Part shown: positions 18,822 through 28,726 of the stretch, in pieces
Position numbering within the stretch: the stretch's first letter is position 1
Layout: the number at the start of each line of letters is the position of its first letter
DNA from: Pantoea vagans
GTDB taxonomy: Bacteria; Pseudomonadota; Gammaproteobacteria; Enterobacterales; Enterobacteriaceae
Reading direction: 5' to 3'
DNA length: 64,000 bases
Assembly: GCF_004792415.1 (NCBI RefSeq)
Contig: NZ_CP038853.1
Coordinates: 2,790,001 to 2,854,000 of the forward strand
Notes under the pieces: generated by a model
Seen by the model: the letters and a program-made list of their open reading frames with translations, nothing else
The model's database searches: none
Told to the model about the DNA's origin: nothing
Translations under genes and position numbers: made by a program

Positions 18822-18929
18822 ATGAATGTCAAAAAAGCCTTTTTCGCCACGCTGTTTTTCATTATGGCTCTCGGCGGCACCAGCGGTCTGATGCTGGTGG
18901 GATACTCTCTTATTGTTCACTCACGCTAA
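18822..18929 (+). CDS. yohO: small inner-membrane protein YohO
   Basis: This 35-residue reading frame starts [20 protein letters not shown] and ends [11 protein letters not shown]. It has a short basic N-terminus and one membrane span rich in Ala, Gly and Phe. Length, MALGG-x-x-G core and position between mlrA and yehW all match E. coli YohO, a single-span membrane protein of unknown function. Its last 20 bases overlap the 3' end of yehW on the other strand. A weak promoter (TTGCCT about 16 bases before TATTAT at 18781) lies upstream. Confidence 0.85.
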   Translation: MNVKKAFFATLFFIMALGGTSGLMLVGYSLIVHSR

Positions 18930-19641
18930 GCCAGCGCTGCAGGCGTTCAAACAGGCGATCGCTCACTATTGCCAGCAGCGCCACCAGTAGTGCTCCCTGA
19001 ATTACATAAGCTGTATTAAACCCGCTCAGGCCGATAATCACCGGCGATCCCAGACTTTTCGCGCCCACCGTCGAGGCGATAGCCGCGGTGCCGATGTTAA
19101 TGATTACCGACGTGCGTATCCCGGCGATGATCACCGGTGCAGCCAGCGCCAGTTCAATCTGCCACAACCGCTGCCAGCTACTCATGCCGACCCCGATGGC
19201 AATCTCGCGGCTGCTGGCGGGTACGCTATCAATGCCCGCCAGCGTACCCTGTAAAATTGGCAGTAATCCGTACAGCAGCAGCGCTACCACCGCCGGCCAC
19301 GCGCCAAAGCCCATCACCGGCACCGCAATCGCCAATACCGCCACCGGTGGAATAGTCTGCCCCGCCGCCACGATAGTTTCCATCAGCGGCCGGAAAGCGC
19401 GCCCCACTCGCCGGGTCACCAGCACACCGCTGCCAATGCCGATAACAATGGCCAGCAGGCTGGCGGTGACCACCAGAAACAGATGCGCCAGCGTCAGCTG
19501 CCAGAAGCTCTCCTGCTGATAGAGTGGCCGTGCCAGTTCGGGAAACCAGCGGTGAAACAGCGGCCCGCTGTAAGGCATCAGGGTCAGCAGCGCGCCATAG
19601 AACAGCACCAGCCACAGCAGCGGATCCCTTAGCCTGCGCAT
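18910..19641 (-). CDS. yehW: osmoprotectant ABC transporter permease YehW
   Basis: This 243-residue inner-membrane permease has about five to six spans and a binding-protein-dependent transport loop ([44 protein letters not shown]). It is one of two permeases of the YehWXYZ (OsmF) importer, which takes up glycine betaine with low affinity and is induced by stationary phase and osmotic stress in Escherichia and Salmonella. It overlaps yehX by 13 bases at its start and yohO by 20 bases at its end. Confidence 0.94.
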   Translation of the reverse strand: MRRLRDPLLWLVLFYGALLTLMPYSGPLFHRWFPELARPLYQQESFWQLTLAHLFLVVTASLLAIVIGIGSGVLVTRRVGRAFRPLMETIVAAGQTIPPVAVLAIAVPVMGFGAWPAVVALLLYGLLPILQGTLAGIDSVPASSREIAIGVGMSSWQRLWQIELALAAPVIIAGIRTSVIINIGTAAIASTVGAKSLGSPVIIGLSGFNTAYVIQGALLVALLAIVSDRLFERLQRWLSVSEQ

Positions 19642-20576
19642 GTTAAGCCCTCGCGCAGTTGCAGCAGGTCGCCAAAGTGGAGCACGCCCAGCGGCTGCTG
19701 CTGATCGTCAACGACCGGCAGTTTATCAGTGCGCCGGGCGATAAACTGCGACAGCGCATCCCGCAGCGTCAGTGCGGCAGCGATCGGTTCGCCTGCCAGC
19801 CATTCGCCACGCCGTACCGCATTCCCGACCTGTTCCAGCGACAGCAGCCGGACGCCCATTTCACTGCGGCCAAAGAAGTCGCGCACGAAGTCATTTTTTG
19901 GCTGGGTCAGCAGCTCAACCGGCCTGCCCTGCTGAACAATTTCACCGTTATCCATCAGCACGATGCGATCTGCCAGCGTCAGCGCTTCGTCGATGTCATG
20001 CGTCACCAGCACGATGGTGCGGCCCGACAGCCGATGAATACGCAGCATCTCCTGCTGCAGCACGCCGCGCGTCACCGGATCGAGTGCGCCGAACGGCTCA
20101 TCCATCAGCAGCACTTCCGGGTCAGCTGCCAGTGCCCGCGCCACACCCACCCGCTGCTGCTGCCCGCCCGAAAGCTGATGCGGATAGCGATTCAGCAGCT
20201 GCGCGTCAAGGTTCAGCAGCGCCAGCAGCGCCGCGATGCGCTCATCGATCTGCGCTCTGGACCAGCCCAGCAGGGCCGGCACCGTGGCGATATTCTTCCG
20301 CACCGTCCAGTGCGGAAACAGGCCAATCGACTGAATGGCATAGCCCATGCGTCGGCGTAATGTACGGGCATCAAGCTGACGAATCGACTCACCGGCGAAG
20401 CGGATCTCACCGCTATCAAACTCCACCAGCCGGTTGATCATTTTCAGCGTGGTCGATTTGCCGGAGCCGGAGGTGCCGAGCAGCACGCAGAATTCCCCTT
20501 TTGCCACCTGCAGCGACAGATCTTTTACCGCCGCTTTGCCGTTAAAGGCGCGGGAAACGCCATCAAACTCAATCAT
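19629..20576 (-). CDS. yehX: osmoprotectant ABC transporter ATP-binding protein YehX
   Basis: This 315-residue ATPase has Walker [10 protein letters not shown] (residues 34-42), the signature [15 protein letters not shown], Walker [14 protein letters not shown] and [21 protein letters not shown], typical of the OpuA/ProV/quaternary-amine group. The C-terminal stretch ([35 protein letters not shown]) is a CBS-type module that can sense ionic strength or nucleotides. It sits between yehY (8-base overlap) and yehW in the osmF operon. Confidence 0.95.
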   Translation of the reverse strand: MIEFDGVSRAFNGKAAVKDLSLQVAKGEFCVLLGTSGSGKSTTLKMINRLVEFDSGEIRFAGESIRQLDARTLRRRMGYAIQSIGLFPHWTVRKNIATVPALLGWSRAQIDERIAALLALLNLDAQLLNRYPHQLSGGQQQRVGVARALAADPEVLLMDEPFGALDPVTRGVLQQEMLRIHRLSGRTIVLVTHDIDEALTLADRIVLMDNGEIVQQGRPVELLTQPKNDFVRDFFGRSEMGVRLLSLEQVGNAVRRGEWLAGEPIAAALTLRDALSQFIARRTDKLPVVDDQQQPLGVLHFGDLLQLREGLTCAG

Positions 20577-21744
20577 CTTTTCTCTCCAGCAGTGAGATCA
20601 GCAGGCGGAATAGCGCATCAATGACGACCGCCAGCGCAATCACCGGGATAACGCCCAGCAACACCAAATCCAGCGCACTGCTTAACAGCCCCTGGAAAAT
20701 AATCGCGCCAAAGCCGCCCGCACCAATCAGCGCCGCCACCACCGCCATGCCCAGCGTCTGCACTACGACGACACGCAGGCCCGCGAGCCAGACCGGCAGC
20801 GCCAGCGGCACGTCCACCGCGATAAACTGCTGCCAGCCGCTCATGCCCGTGCCACGCGCACTTTCGCGCACCTCCTGCGGCACCTGTTGCAGCCCCACCA
20901 CCACGCTGCGCACCAGCGGCAACAGTGCATAAAGCACCAGGGCGATCAGCGCCGGAGCCATACCAATGCCGCTGATACCCCAGTCACCGAACCACGGAAA
21001 ATGCTGAGCCAGACCGGCCAGCGGCGCAATCAGCAGACCAAACAGTGCCACTGACGGCACCGTCTGAATCACATTCAGTACACCGAAGACACTTCCCTGC
21101 CAGCCAGGTCGCCGGAACAGCGTGACGCCCAGCGGCAGCGCAATCATCAATGCAGGCAAGACCGTACCGGCCAGTAACGTAAGATGACAGCTCAGCGCCG
21201 CATCAAACACCGCATGACGGTTGGCATACTCTTTCAGCAGGGAGAGATCGGCGAGCTGGCCACTGAACAGCAGCAACAGCGGCAGGAGCCAGACCTGCAG
21301 ATTAAGCAGCAGCTGTGCCAGCCGATGCGGGGTCAGCTGCCGTACCTGATCGGTGATCAGCAGCAGGATCAGCGCACCGCTGCACCACAGGCCGCTGGCA
21401 AAGCTGGTGCGCGCCAGACGGCTGCCCTGCTGACTCAGCAACGTCGCCTGATGACCGCTGAGCCAGATGATCGCCGCCAGCATCAGCTCAGCCGCCAGCA
21501 GCGCCACCATCAGCGTGACGCGCCCGGGCTGACGCCACAGCAGCAGCCACAGCGTCACCAGCGGCAGCAGCAACAGCCCGAAGCGGTTTATCTGCCAGCC
21601 CATCAGGGGTTCACCCGCCACCAGACGATTCGGGGCGAAGTTAAGAAACGGCAAGGTCACCAGCGCCAGGCTCAGCAGCGTCAGCAGCAGCAAAGCCACC
21701 GGCTGCTGAGCCGGACGGCGTATCGCGTCCCGCGATATCTGCAT
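20569..21744 (-). CDS. yehY: osmoprotectant ABC transporter permease YehY
   Basis: This 391-residue permease is longer than YehW because of an extra N-terminal set of hydrophobic segments (about residues 15-175). It ends in a standard transport domain with the coupling loop GLQQVPQEVRESARGTGMSGWQQFIAVDVPLALPVWLAGLRVVVVQTLGMAVVAALIGAGGFG. It pairs with YehW in the glycine-betaine importer. Three bases separate it from the osmF stop, and it overlaps yehX. Confidence 0.94.
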   Translation of the reverse strand: MQISRDAIRRPAQQPVALLLLTLLSLALVTLPFLNFAPNRLVAGEPLMGWQINRFGLLLLPLVTLWLLLWRQPGRVTLMVALLAAELMLAAIIWLSGHQATLLSQQGSRLARTSFASGLWCSGALILLLITDQVRQLTPHRLAQLLLNLQVWLLPLLLLFSGQLADLSLLKEYANRHAVFDAALSCHLTLLAGTVLPALMIALPLGVTLFRRPGWQGSVFGVLNVIQTVPSVALFGLLIAPLAGLAQHFPWFGDWGISGIGMAPALIALVLYALLPLVRSVVVGLQQVPQEVRESARGTGMSGWQQFIAVDVPLALPVWLAGLRVVVVQTLGMAVVAALIGAGGFGAIIFQGLLSSALDLVLLGVIPVIALAVVIDALFRLLISLLERKDD

Positions 21745-21747
21745 CGG

Positions 21748-22659
21748 TTACAGCAGCTTTTTCTGCTGCAGCCACTCGGTCGCTACACTGCTGGCGTCCT
21801 GGCCGTCGACCGCAATTTTGGCGTTGAGCTGTTGCAGCGTTTTCTCATCAAGCGCGCTGAACACTGGCTTCAGCCAGTCGGCAATCTGCGGATAGGCTTT
21901 AAGTACTGATTCGCGGATCACCGGCGTCGGCGCGTAAATCGGCTGAACACCTTTGGGATCGCTGAGCGTCTGCAGACCCAGTGCCGCCACCGGACCGTCG
22001 GTACCGTAGGCCATCGCCGCGTTGACGCCAGAGGTCTGCTGCGCCGCCGCGCTGATGGTCACAGCAGTATCGCCGCCCGCCAGCGACAGCAGCTGATCCT
22101 GCTTGAGGTCAAAGCCGTAGGCTTTTTCAAAGGCCGGTAAAGCATCGCTGCGTTCGATAAATTCGGCTGAGGCGGCCAGCTTGAAGGTGCCGCCCTTTTT
22201 CAGAAAGGCGCTGAGATCGGCCAGCGAGGTGAGCTGGTTTTTCTCTGCCAGGTCTTTACGCACGGCAATGGTCCAGGTGTTGTTGGCCGGAGCCGGTGTC
22301 AGCCACACCAGATGGTTTTTCTCCGCATCCAGCTTCTTCACCTTTTCGTAGCCAGCGGCGGCATTCTTCCAGGCGCTGTCTTTTTCATCATTGAAGAAAA
22401 ACGCGCCGTTGCCGGTATATTCGGGGTAGATATCAAGCTCGCCCGCCGTGATGGCACCGCGTACCACCTGCGTTGTGCCGAGCTGGATTTTATTGACGGT
22501 TTTTACACCGTGCTTTTCCAGCACCTGAAGGATTACGTTGCCCAGCAGTGATCCTTCGGTATCAATTTTGGAGCCGACCCGCACCGGATCCGCCGCCTGT
22601 GCCATCCCCATACTGAGCAGCAACGCGCTGACTCCCACCCAACCCCGAATTCTGACCAT
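21748..22659 (-). CDS. osmF: osmoprotectant-binding protein OsmF (YehZ)
   Basis: I start at 22657-22659, behind AAGGAAAAG; this gives a clear signal peptide (MVRIRGWVGVSALLLSMGMA, cleaved after AQA). Earlier codons back to 22719 are unsupported. The mature protein has the OpuAC-like glycine-betaine/choline-binding fold: VRVGSKIDTEGSLLGNVILQVLEKHG, GELDIYPEYTGNGAFFF and a C-terminal SVATEWLQQKKLL. It is the first gene of osmF-yehY-yehX-yehW. The 306 bases upstream to 22965 contain the osmF and MFS promoters; in E. coli osmF is RpoS-dependent, but I see no certain promoter here. Confidence 0.95.
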   Translation of the reverse strand: MVRIRGWVGVSALLLSMGMAQAADPVRVGSKIDTEGSLLGNVILQVLEKHGVKTVNKIQLGTTQVVRGAITAGELDIYPEYTGNGAFFFNDEKDSAWKNAAAGYEKVKKLDAEKNHLVWLTPAPANNTWTIAVRKDLAEKNQLTSLADLSAFLKKGGTFKLAASAEFIERSDALPAFEKAYGFDLKQDQLLSLAGGDTAVTISAAAQQTSGVNAAMAYGTDGPVAALGLQTLSDPKGVQPIYAPTPVIRESVLKAYPQIADWLKPVFSALDEKTLQQLNAKIAVDGQDASSVATEWLQQKKLL

Positions 22660-22965
22660 GGTCTTTTCCTTATCGCAGTTTGTTGTTTTTACATGATGTT
22701 TTCGCGTGATGACTCGCAAGGCATGGGACGCCTTAGCGTTGAGGCTGCTCGCCTGCCGCTGAGAGGGAGACTGACAAGGCGTGCAGCGGAAATAATCTGC
22801 CTTAAAAGCGTAGCCTGGCGCGGCGGCGATGCAGCTGACTTTATCGCAAATTGATAACGATTTGGGATTAAAAAATTATTATCTATAACCGAAATGAATT
22901 TACGTCTGGGCGTCTAAACGGCTATTCTCGAAAATCTGTTTTTATAATAAAAGACGTACAACATC

Positions 22966-24441
22966 ATGTCCGACCTGACCTCTTCCGCCCATGTGGCAAC
23001 AGCAGGGAGTTCGCCCGGTGGCGAAACAGAGTGGATTCGCAGCGCAGCTGACGTTTCCCGTTTAGTGAACAGCGGCGACAGCGCCCGTAACAATGCCCGT
23101 ATTGTGGTGGCGATTGCGCTGGGAGGCGTGTTCCTTGACGCCTACGACCTTGGTGCGCTGGCGTTTGGCATTAAAGACATCACGCGCGAGTTTAGTCTCA
23201 CGCCGACCGGCACCGGCATGGTCGCCTCGGCCATCACCTTCGGCGCGATCATCGGCGCGCTGATTGGCGGCTATCTCACCGACAAAATTGGCCGTTATCG
23301 GGTCTTTATGGCCGATATGTTCTTTTTCGTGGTGGCCGCCATCGCCTGTGCCTTTGCCCCGAATGAGTATGTGCTGGCTGGTGCGCGCTTTGTGATGGGG
23401 CTGGGCGTCGGGATCGATCTGCCGGTGGCGATGGCGTTTCTGGCGGAGTTTTCTAAGCTGCGTGGCAAGGGGAATAAAGCCGCCAGCGTGGCGATGTGGT
23501 GTCCGACCTGGTACGCGGCAATCAGTATCTCCTATCTGCTGGTGCTGCTGCTTTATGCGGTGCTGCCTGAAAGCCACACCGACTGGCTCTGGCGGCTGAT
23601 CCTCGGTTTTGGGGCCGTTCCGGCGATTGTTATCATCGCCATCCGCAGCCGTTACATGAGTGAATCGCCGGTGTGGGCGGCCAATCAGGGTGATTTGAAA
23701 GGGGCCGCCGCGATTTTACGCAGTGCCTGGAACATCAACGCGCAGGTGGCACCCGACGCCGGGCTGACCGCTGCCACGCCGGTGCGAAAAGCGAGCTGGC
23801 GCAACTATGGCGCGCTGCTGCAGGGCGTTTATCGCCGTCGCACGCTGCTGGCGACCATCACCTCTATCGCCTCGTCGTTTGCCTATAACGCGGTGGCGTT
23901 TGGTCTGCCGGTGATTATCTCCAGCTTCTTTGCTCAGTCGATGCTCACCACCATTCTGGTGTCACTGGCGCTGAATTTGCTGTTCGCCTTTGTCGGCGGG
24001 ATTCTGGCGGTGCGACTGGTGCCGCGTCTGGGTGCGTGGAAGATGTCGGTGGCGGGTTATGGCTGTCAGTGCGTGGCGCTGCTCGGGCTGGCGCTGATTG
24101 GTCGTCCGGAAGGCGGCCAGGAAGCCGCACTGGCAATCGGCATGCTGGCGCTGTTCCTGTTTGGTCAGGGCTTCGGGCCGGGTTCGCACACGATGACCTT
24201 TGCGTCGCTGAGCTACCCGACTTCGCTGCGCGGCGTGGGCGTCGGCTTCAACCAGACGCTGATGCGCGGCAGTTCGACCGTGTCGCTGTTTCTGTTCCCG
24301 GTGCTGGTTGCCGCGCTGGGCACTGGCGTGTTCTGGGTGATCTTCCTGGCCCCGCTGGCCGGACTGCTGGCGCTGCTGGCGATCCGCTGGGAACCATCGG
24401 GCTATGATGTGGATGCAGAGGATTTTGAGCTGCCACGTTAA
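22966..24441 (+). CDS. MFS transporter, metabolite:H+ symporter type
   Basis: This 491-residue transporter has 12 predicted spans and the sugar-porter-like MFS signatures: GGYLTDKIGRYRVFMADM after span 2, ARFVMGLGVGIDLPVAMAFLAEF, then RYMSESPVWAANQGD before a middle cytoplasmic loop. A hydrophilic 40-residue N-terminus precedes span 1. It resembles carboxylate or polyol symporters, but the substrate cannot be assigned. E. coli K-12 has no gene here; osmF and bglX are adjacent there. Downstream bases to 24620 hold no clear gene. Confidence 0.88.
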   Translation: MSDLTSSAHVATAGSSPGGETEWIRSAADVSRLVNSGDSARNNARIVVAIALGGVFLDAYDLGALAFGIKDITREFSLTPTGTGMVASAITFGAIIGALIGGYLTDKIGRYRVFMADMFFFVVAAIACAFAPNEYVLAGARFVMGLGVGIDLPVAMAFLAEFSKLRGKGNKAASVAMWCPTWYAAISISYLLVLLLYAVLPESHTDWLWRLILGFGAVPAIVIIAIRSRYMSESPVWAANQGDLKGAAAILRSAWNINAQVAPDAGLTAATPVRKASWRNYGALLQGVYRRRTLLATITSIASSFAYNAVAFGLPVIISSFFAQSMLTTILVSLALNLLFAFVGGILAVRLVPRLGAWKMSVAGYGCQCVALLGLALIGRPEGGQEAALAIGMLALFLFGQGFGPGSHTMTFASLSYPTSLRGVGVGFNQTLMRGSSTVSLFLFPVLVAALGTGVFWVIFLAPLAGLLALLAIRWEPSGYDVDAEDFELPR

Positions 24442-24620
24442 ACAGCGGTAAGGGCATGGGTAGAGCGCAGGCTCAGGGAGCGGCGAAAGGTGCTTTGTTA
24501 GCCTGATTGCAAAGCATCTGAATCAAAAATCAGGCAGGTAATGATTTATAACAAAGGCAACTGGGATGGTTCATAAGATGATGCAAAACATCTGCTAAGG
24601 GCGATAAACGAGGGCTGGTA

Positions 24621-24785
24621 ATGGACAAGAAATTGTTTGAGCGTTTGAAAGAAAGCATGACGCAGATGAATGAAATTGCAGAAGGCTCCTGCGAGTCATC
24701 CCGTGAGACTACGGTTACTGCGGTTAAAGTCAAAGCGATACAAAAAGGCTTACAGAACATGAATCAATCGCAGGACCCGCGATAA
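24621..24785 (+). pseudogene. remnant of NadS/HigA-type antitoxin (N-terminal fragment)
   Basis: A 54-codon frame begins MDKKLFERLKESMTQMNEIA and continues to VTAVKVKAIQKG before degenerating and stopping. The first 40 residues follow the pattern of NadS-type antitoxins (MD-x-x-LF-x-x-L-x-x-SM-x-QM-x-EI...SR-x-x-x-V-x-AVKVK-x-I), whose next residues should be the XRE helix-turn-helix; here that DNA-binding domain is missing. No toxin frame is visible upstream (24442-24620). A GAGGG site precedes the ATG, so a truncated peptide could still be made. The assignment rests on memory of the family. Confidence 0.6.
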
Positions 24786-24817
24786 CAATAATTCCTGACT
24801 TCTCTCACCCACGATTA

Positions 24818-24842
24818 AACCGCACCTCGGTGCGGTTTTTTT
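24818..24842 (+). terminator. Rho-independent terminator after the antitoxin remnant
   Basis: AACCGCAC / GTGCGGTT with loop CTCG, followed by a run of T, ends rightward transcription just before convergent idi. Confidence 0.88.
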
Positions 24843-25383
24843 ATGCCGTTACGGCCGGGAAAGGAAACTGCTCCAGATAGTCCGGGATACGCGGGAAGGT
24901 ATGCAAAAACCACGGCGTGAACTGCTGTGGCTGCTGCTGCATCTGCTGCTCAATCAGCGCCATCGGACGATAATCGAAGGCATCGGCTTCCTGCGGATTC
25001 AGCTGCGGCAGGCTGTCGCAGACGGCAAAGAAGACATGGCCATATTCATGCTCGGTCAGGCCGTTGCTCAGCTTCAGGTTATAGCTCAGCTCAAATACCG
25101 GCGTCAGCGTCACGATCATCCCCATCTCTTCACGCAGACGGCGTTCGGCGGCGTCGCGGGTCGATTCATGCGGATAAGGATGGCCACAGCAGGTATTACT
25201 CCACAAGCCACCACAGTGATATTTATCGCTGGCACGCCGCTGCAGTAACAGCTCCTGCCGGGAATTGAAGACGTAGACCGTCACCGCGCGGTGCAGTAAT
25301 CCTTTTTCATGCACTTCCAGCTTTTCCATTTTGCCGGTGGGACGATCGAGGTGGTCAACGAGGATAACTTCAATAGCAGACAT
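24841..25383 (-). CDS. idi: isopentenyl-diphosphate delta-isomerase, type I
   Basis: This 180-residue Nudix-fold enzyme interconverts isopentenyl and dimethylallyl diphosphate for isoprenoid synthesis. It has LHRAVTVYVFN, the metal/active-site region WSNTCCGHP (residues 61-68, with the catalytic Cys directly before GHP), RRLREEMG of the Nudix helix and GLTEHEYGHVF with the catalytic glutamate. Pantoea relatives often carry a separate type II isomerase inside carotenoid clusters; this one is stand-alone. It is convergent with the rightward terminator at 24818-24842. Confidence 0.96.
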   Translation of the reverse strand: MSAIEVILVDHLDRPTGKMEKLEVHEKGLLHRAVTVYVFNSRQELLLQRRASDKYHCGGLWSNTCCGHPYPHESTRDAAERRLREEMGMIVTLTPVFELSYNLKLSNGLTEHEYGHVFFAVCDSLPQLNPQEADAFDYRPMALIEQQMQQQPQQFTPWFLHTFPRIPDYLEQFPFPAVTA

Positions 25384-25490
25384 GGCGTTTCCTTGAGATT
25401 ATTCCCAACTATTCTGGCACAGAATAAGCAGTCTGGGTGGAACATCGCGGAATTTTTGCGCGTCTCAGGCGGAGATAAGCAGATGAAGCA

Positions 25491-25521
25491 GAGAGAAAAT
25501 CAGGCCAGCAGCGCTGGCCTG
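25491..25521 (-). terminator. Rho-independent terminator of the chemoreceptor gene
   Basis: Stem CAGGCCAGC / GCTGGCCTG (9 bp, 3-base loop, 25501-25521); on the minus strand it is followed by ATTTTCTCTC. It lies 9 bases after the stop of the gene at 25530-27425. Confidence 0.8.
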
Positions 25522-25529
25522 GAGAGGAA

Positions 25530-27425
25530 TTACAGTCTGAAGCTCTGAACCACCTGCTCAAGCTGGGTGCTCTGCGATTCCATCGCCTGCGCGGCAGCGG
25601 AAACCTGCTCCACCAGCACGGCGTTTTGCTGGGTAGTGCCATCCAGCTGAGTAATCGCCACGTTAACCTGTTCGATACCCAGGCTCTGCTCGCGGCTGGC
25701 GGACATGATTTCGCTCATCAGGGTCGTTACGCTGCTTACCCCCTTCATCAGCTCATCCATGGTCTGACCTGCCTGCTCAACCAGCGCGCTGCCGGTATCG
25801 ATGTTTGCCACGGACTCTTCGATTAACTTTTTAATCTCACGCGCCGAGTTGGCTGAACGCTGCGCCAGGTTACGTACTTCCGATGCAACTACCGCAAAAC
25901 CACGGCCCTGTTCACCGGCCCGGGCAGCTTCTACCGCAGCGTTGAGTGCCAGGATGTTGGTCTGGAAGGCGATGCTGTCGATCACGCTGATGATGTCGAC
26001 CACTTTACGCGACGAGTGATGAATCTCACCCATCGTGGTGACCACCTGACGGACTACTTCCGTACCACGCGCGGCCACCTGCGAGGCATCGCCCGCCAGC
26101 TGGTTAGCGTGAGTGGCGTTGTCGGCGTTCTGACGCACGGTGCCGGTCAGCTGCTCCATCGATGCGGCCGTTTCAACAATCGAGCTGGCCTGATCTTCGG
26201 TACGGGAGGAGAGATTGGCGTTGCCGCTGGCAATTTCGCGCGACGCAGCGGTAATCGCCAGCGCGCTGTCGCCCACCTGCTGGAGCAGCCCCTGCAGATA
26301 GCTGATGAACTGGTTAAAGCTCTGCGCGACAGCATTGAACTCCGGGCTGTTGCTGGCGGGCAGACGCTGGGTCAGATCGGCACCACCCGTCGACAGCGCT
26401 TCGATGTTGCTGTTCAGCACGTTGAGGCGTTTCATCATGGCGCGGACAAAGCCCAACGACACCAGCAGCAGAATGACCGCCAGTGGGATCTGCACCAGAC
26501 CCAGGCGGGTCAGCATGTTGTGCGACTGCGCTTTCAGCAGGCTGGTTGGCAGGCTGCTGGCGAGATACCACGGGCTGCCAGGAATGGCCTGCACGAACAG
26601 GGTCTGCTCGCCTTCGCTGCTGTCATAGGTGGTTTCCAGCGGCTGATTGCCAACACCGTTCAGCAGCGTTTTCAGCGGCGCGGCCATCGGCATCTGCACG
26701 TCAGCCAGATTCTCCAGCTTCGGCGCGGCATTCACCAGCGCGCCATTGCCCACGACTTTGCCGTCGGCTTCGACGATCAGCACGTTGCCGTGAATAGTTT
26801 CACCCATCTGCTTCGCCAGCTGGTTAAAGAACCCCAGCGTTACGTCGATGGTGGCAACACCCCAGGCTGAGCCGTTGCGGTAGATAGCCATGGCGCAGTT
26901 GGTACGCGGCTGCGGGCTGGCGGCATCCTGATAGGCTTTTGCCCAGGCGCACTGCCCTTTCGCGGCAGCCAGACCATCTTTGTACCAGGGTTGCTCCCAG
27001 TATTTATCGGCGGCGTCGGAGTTCCAGTAGGTGTTGACCTGCAGTTCATTGCTGGCATTACGGGCAAAGAAGCTGCTGTCTTTCTCTTTGGCCGGATCGC
27101 GACGGTTTGGCAGTGGCCAGATACCGCCACCAAACACGTTGCTGTCCTGATACTGGTTCACCAGCGTCGGTAACAGGGTGTCGATAGTGGCGCTGTCCAT
27201 GACAGAGGCGGCTTCGGTAATCGCACGCTGCTGTGCCTGCACGCGGTTCATCTGTTCAACGATACCAGACGCGAGTGAATCGACCTGATAGCGAACCAGA
27301 CGGCTTTCGCTGTCGACCAGCTGCGGCGCGACGAACTGATTGATGACCCAAACTGTAACGAGTAAAAGCGCAACAAAGAACGCGATCATTGTTGCGGTGA
27401 AGCGGGATTGTGTTGTTTTAAACAT
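25530..27425 (-). CDS. methyl-accepting chemotaxis protein
   Basis: This 631-residue receptor has a first membrane span (about residues 11-32) and a large periplasmic Cache-type sensor region to about 305 (ending in [17 protein letters not shown]). A second span ([18 protein letters not shown]), a HAMP linker ([22 protein letters not shown]) and a cytoplasmic signalling domain with the hairpin tip [34 protein letters not shown] follow. Methylation helices with Glu/Gln-rich heptads flank the tip. The C-terminus ends QVVQSFRL, without the NWETF-type CheR tether. The ligand is unknown; Cache sensors often bind amino acids. A GGGGAACAAAG leader precedes the ATG. Confidence 0.93.
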   Translation of the reverse strand: MFKTTQSRFTATMIAFFVALLLVTVWVINQFVAPQLVDSESRLVRYQVDSLASGIVEQMNRVQAQQRAITEAASVMDSATIDTLLPTLVNQYQDSNVFGGGIWPLPNRRDPAKEKDSSFFARNASNELQVNTYWNSDAADKYWEQPWYKDGLAAAKGQCAWAKAYQDAASPQPRTNCAMAIYRNGSAWGVATIDVTLGFFNQLAKQMGETIHGNVLIVEADGKVVGNGALVNAAPKLENLADVQMPMAAPLKTLLNGVGNQPLETTYDSSEGEQTLFVQAIPGSPWYLASSLPTSLLKAQSHNMLTRLGLVQIPLAVILLLVSLGFVRAMMKRLNVLNSNIEALSTGGADLTQRLPASNSPEFNAVAQSFNQFISYLQGLLQQVGDSALAITAASREIASGNANLSSRTEDQASSIVETAASMEQLTGTVRQNADNATHANQLAGDASQVAARGTEVVRQVVTTMGEIHHSSRKVVDIISVIDSIAFQTNILALNAAVEAARAGEQGRGFAVVASEVRNLAQRSANSAREIKKLIEESVANIDTGSALVEQAGQTMDELMKGVSSVTTLMSEIMSASREQSLGIEQVNVAITQLDGTTQQNAVLVEQVSAAAQAMESQSTQLEQVVQSFRL

Positions 27426-27616
27426 CTTTGTTCCCCTGAACCTGGTGCGGCGCGATTGCCTGATCCGGGTTAACGGCTCGCTAAACAGGAACTTGAGATG
27501 AGCGGGATCACATATTTGAGAAATGTTTGATTTTTGTAAAAATTTAATTTCATGACGGGACTATCACGTCCCCGACTGTTGCCGGGGATCGCATGAACAG
27601 GTGCGTTATTGCTGGC

Positions 27617-28726
27617 CTACTCTTCGGGGTTGATCACCTGCTGGCGCGGACGGAAGACATGATCGTTGCCCTCCGCTGTTAACAACTCCCGTAACTTCTG
27701 GCCGCCATGTTCATCGGCCTGGGCGAACTGACGCTCCGCTTCGGTGACAGGCGTGGTCCAGAGCAAAGTAGGTCGATCGCCATCGCGCTTGGGCAGCTTG
27801 AACTGCGCCTGTTCGGTTGCCAGTTCATTCGCCAGCAGGAAGCTTTCAAAGCCGACCGGTGCCACTTCCGACGCCAGCGTGTGGCCCTCACCCAGCCAGG
27901 TGAGCCGCGCCCACGGCAGATGCACGAACTCCGCCAGCGCGCTCGCCATCTGCACCGCGTTGCCTTCGGTCATGATTTCACCGTCGACCGCCATGCCCAG
28001 TTCGATACGGCGATACTGCGGTGCCAGCTCATCGAACAGGTAATCGACCTGCGGCATGGGACGGATGCTCATGCCGAGCGTCAGGAAATACCAGACGCCC
28101 TGATGCCAGTGCTGCGAGATCGCCATCGGCGGCCAGCTGCCCTGATCGATTGCGTAATATTTCACTGACTCGCCAAAACGCGCCTGATAGCAGGCCATAA
28201 GATCCTGCTGGACCCTATCCCACTCGCTGCCGTCGTGCCATTCGCGCCAGAACTGACGCTGATGCTCCGCACGGGCATAGTAGTCGTTGGTCGATGCCGA
28301 GCCCAGCGGGGCCGTCAGCCGGTTCTTTTTGATGCAGCCCGCAGAGAAGCTCACCTGCTTCTCCTGATAAAGACTCCAGCCGGGGATCACCGCCAGCAGC
28401 TGGCCGTAATACCACAGCGCCGCGCCATCATCAGAAGGCTCCCACAGGACCTGCAGACCGGCCGGGTCCAGCGCGGGCTCCGCTTCCAGATTACGGCAAT
28501 ACTCGGCGCTGAGCAGCGGCGCGATGCCCTGCTCCATCGCCTCACGATCTTCCTGTGCCGGTGCGGGCAGCAGGTTACGAAGCCAGCAGCCGCGCACCGC
28601 ATACTGACTGCGGAACAGGTCGGTGGGCCAGATGTAAAAATAGGCGGTGCGCTCATCCTGTTCGACAATGGCGGTCAGGGTGCGCTGCTGATTGTGGACT
28701 TCAGCAATCAGGGATTTGTACGTCAT
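27617..28726 (-). CDS. Suppressor-of-fused-like domain protein
   Basis: This 369-residue soluble protein has no signal peptide. I start it at 28724-28726 (MTYKSLIAEV), behind GAGG. The C-terminal half (FGESVKYYAIDQGSWPPMAISQHWHQGVWYFLTLGMSIRPMPQ, about residues 180-225, and PWARLTWLGEGHTLAS) resembles the bacterial SUFU domain, named after the eukaryotic Hedgehog regulator. The N-terminal part (AYFYIWPTDLFRSQYAVRGCWLRNLLPAP) is a DUF2185-like or novel module that I do not recognise for certain. Bacterial SUFU proteins often occur as immunity proteins of polymorphic toxins; no toxin is adjacent here. The AT-rich island lies immediately upstream. Confidence 0.68.
   Translation of the reverse strand: MTYKSLIAEVHNQQRTLTAIVEQDERTAYFYIWPTDLFRSQYAVRGCWLRNLLPAPAQEDREAMEQGIAPLLSAEYCRNLEAEPALDPAGLQVLWEPSDDGAALWYYGQLLAVIPGWSLYQEKQVSFSAGCIKKNRLTAPLGSASTNDYYARAEHQRQFWREWHDGSEWDRVQQDLMACYQARFGESVKYYAIDQGSWPPMAISQHWHQGVWYFLTLGMSIRPMPQVDYLFDELAPQYRRIELGMAVDGEIMTEGNAVQMASALAEFVHLPWARLTWLGEGHTLASEVAPVGFESFLLANELATEQAQFKLPKRDGDRPTLLWTTPVTEAERQFAQADEHGGQKLRELLTAEGNDHVFRPRQQVINPEE

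Noticed and set aside
24442..24620. Possible toxin gene remnant before the antitoxin fragment
   Set aside because: Neither strand gives a frame with recognisable toxin residues.
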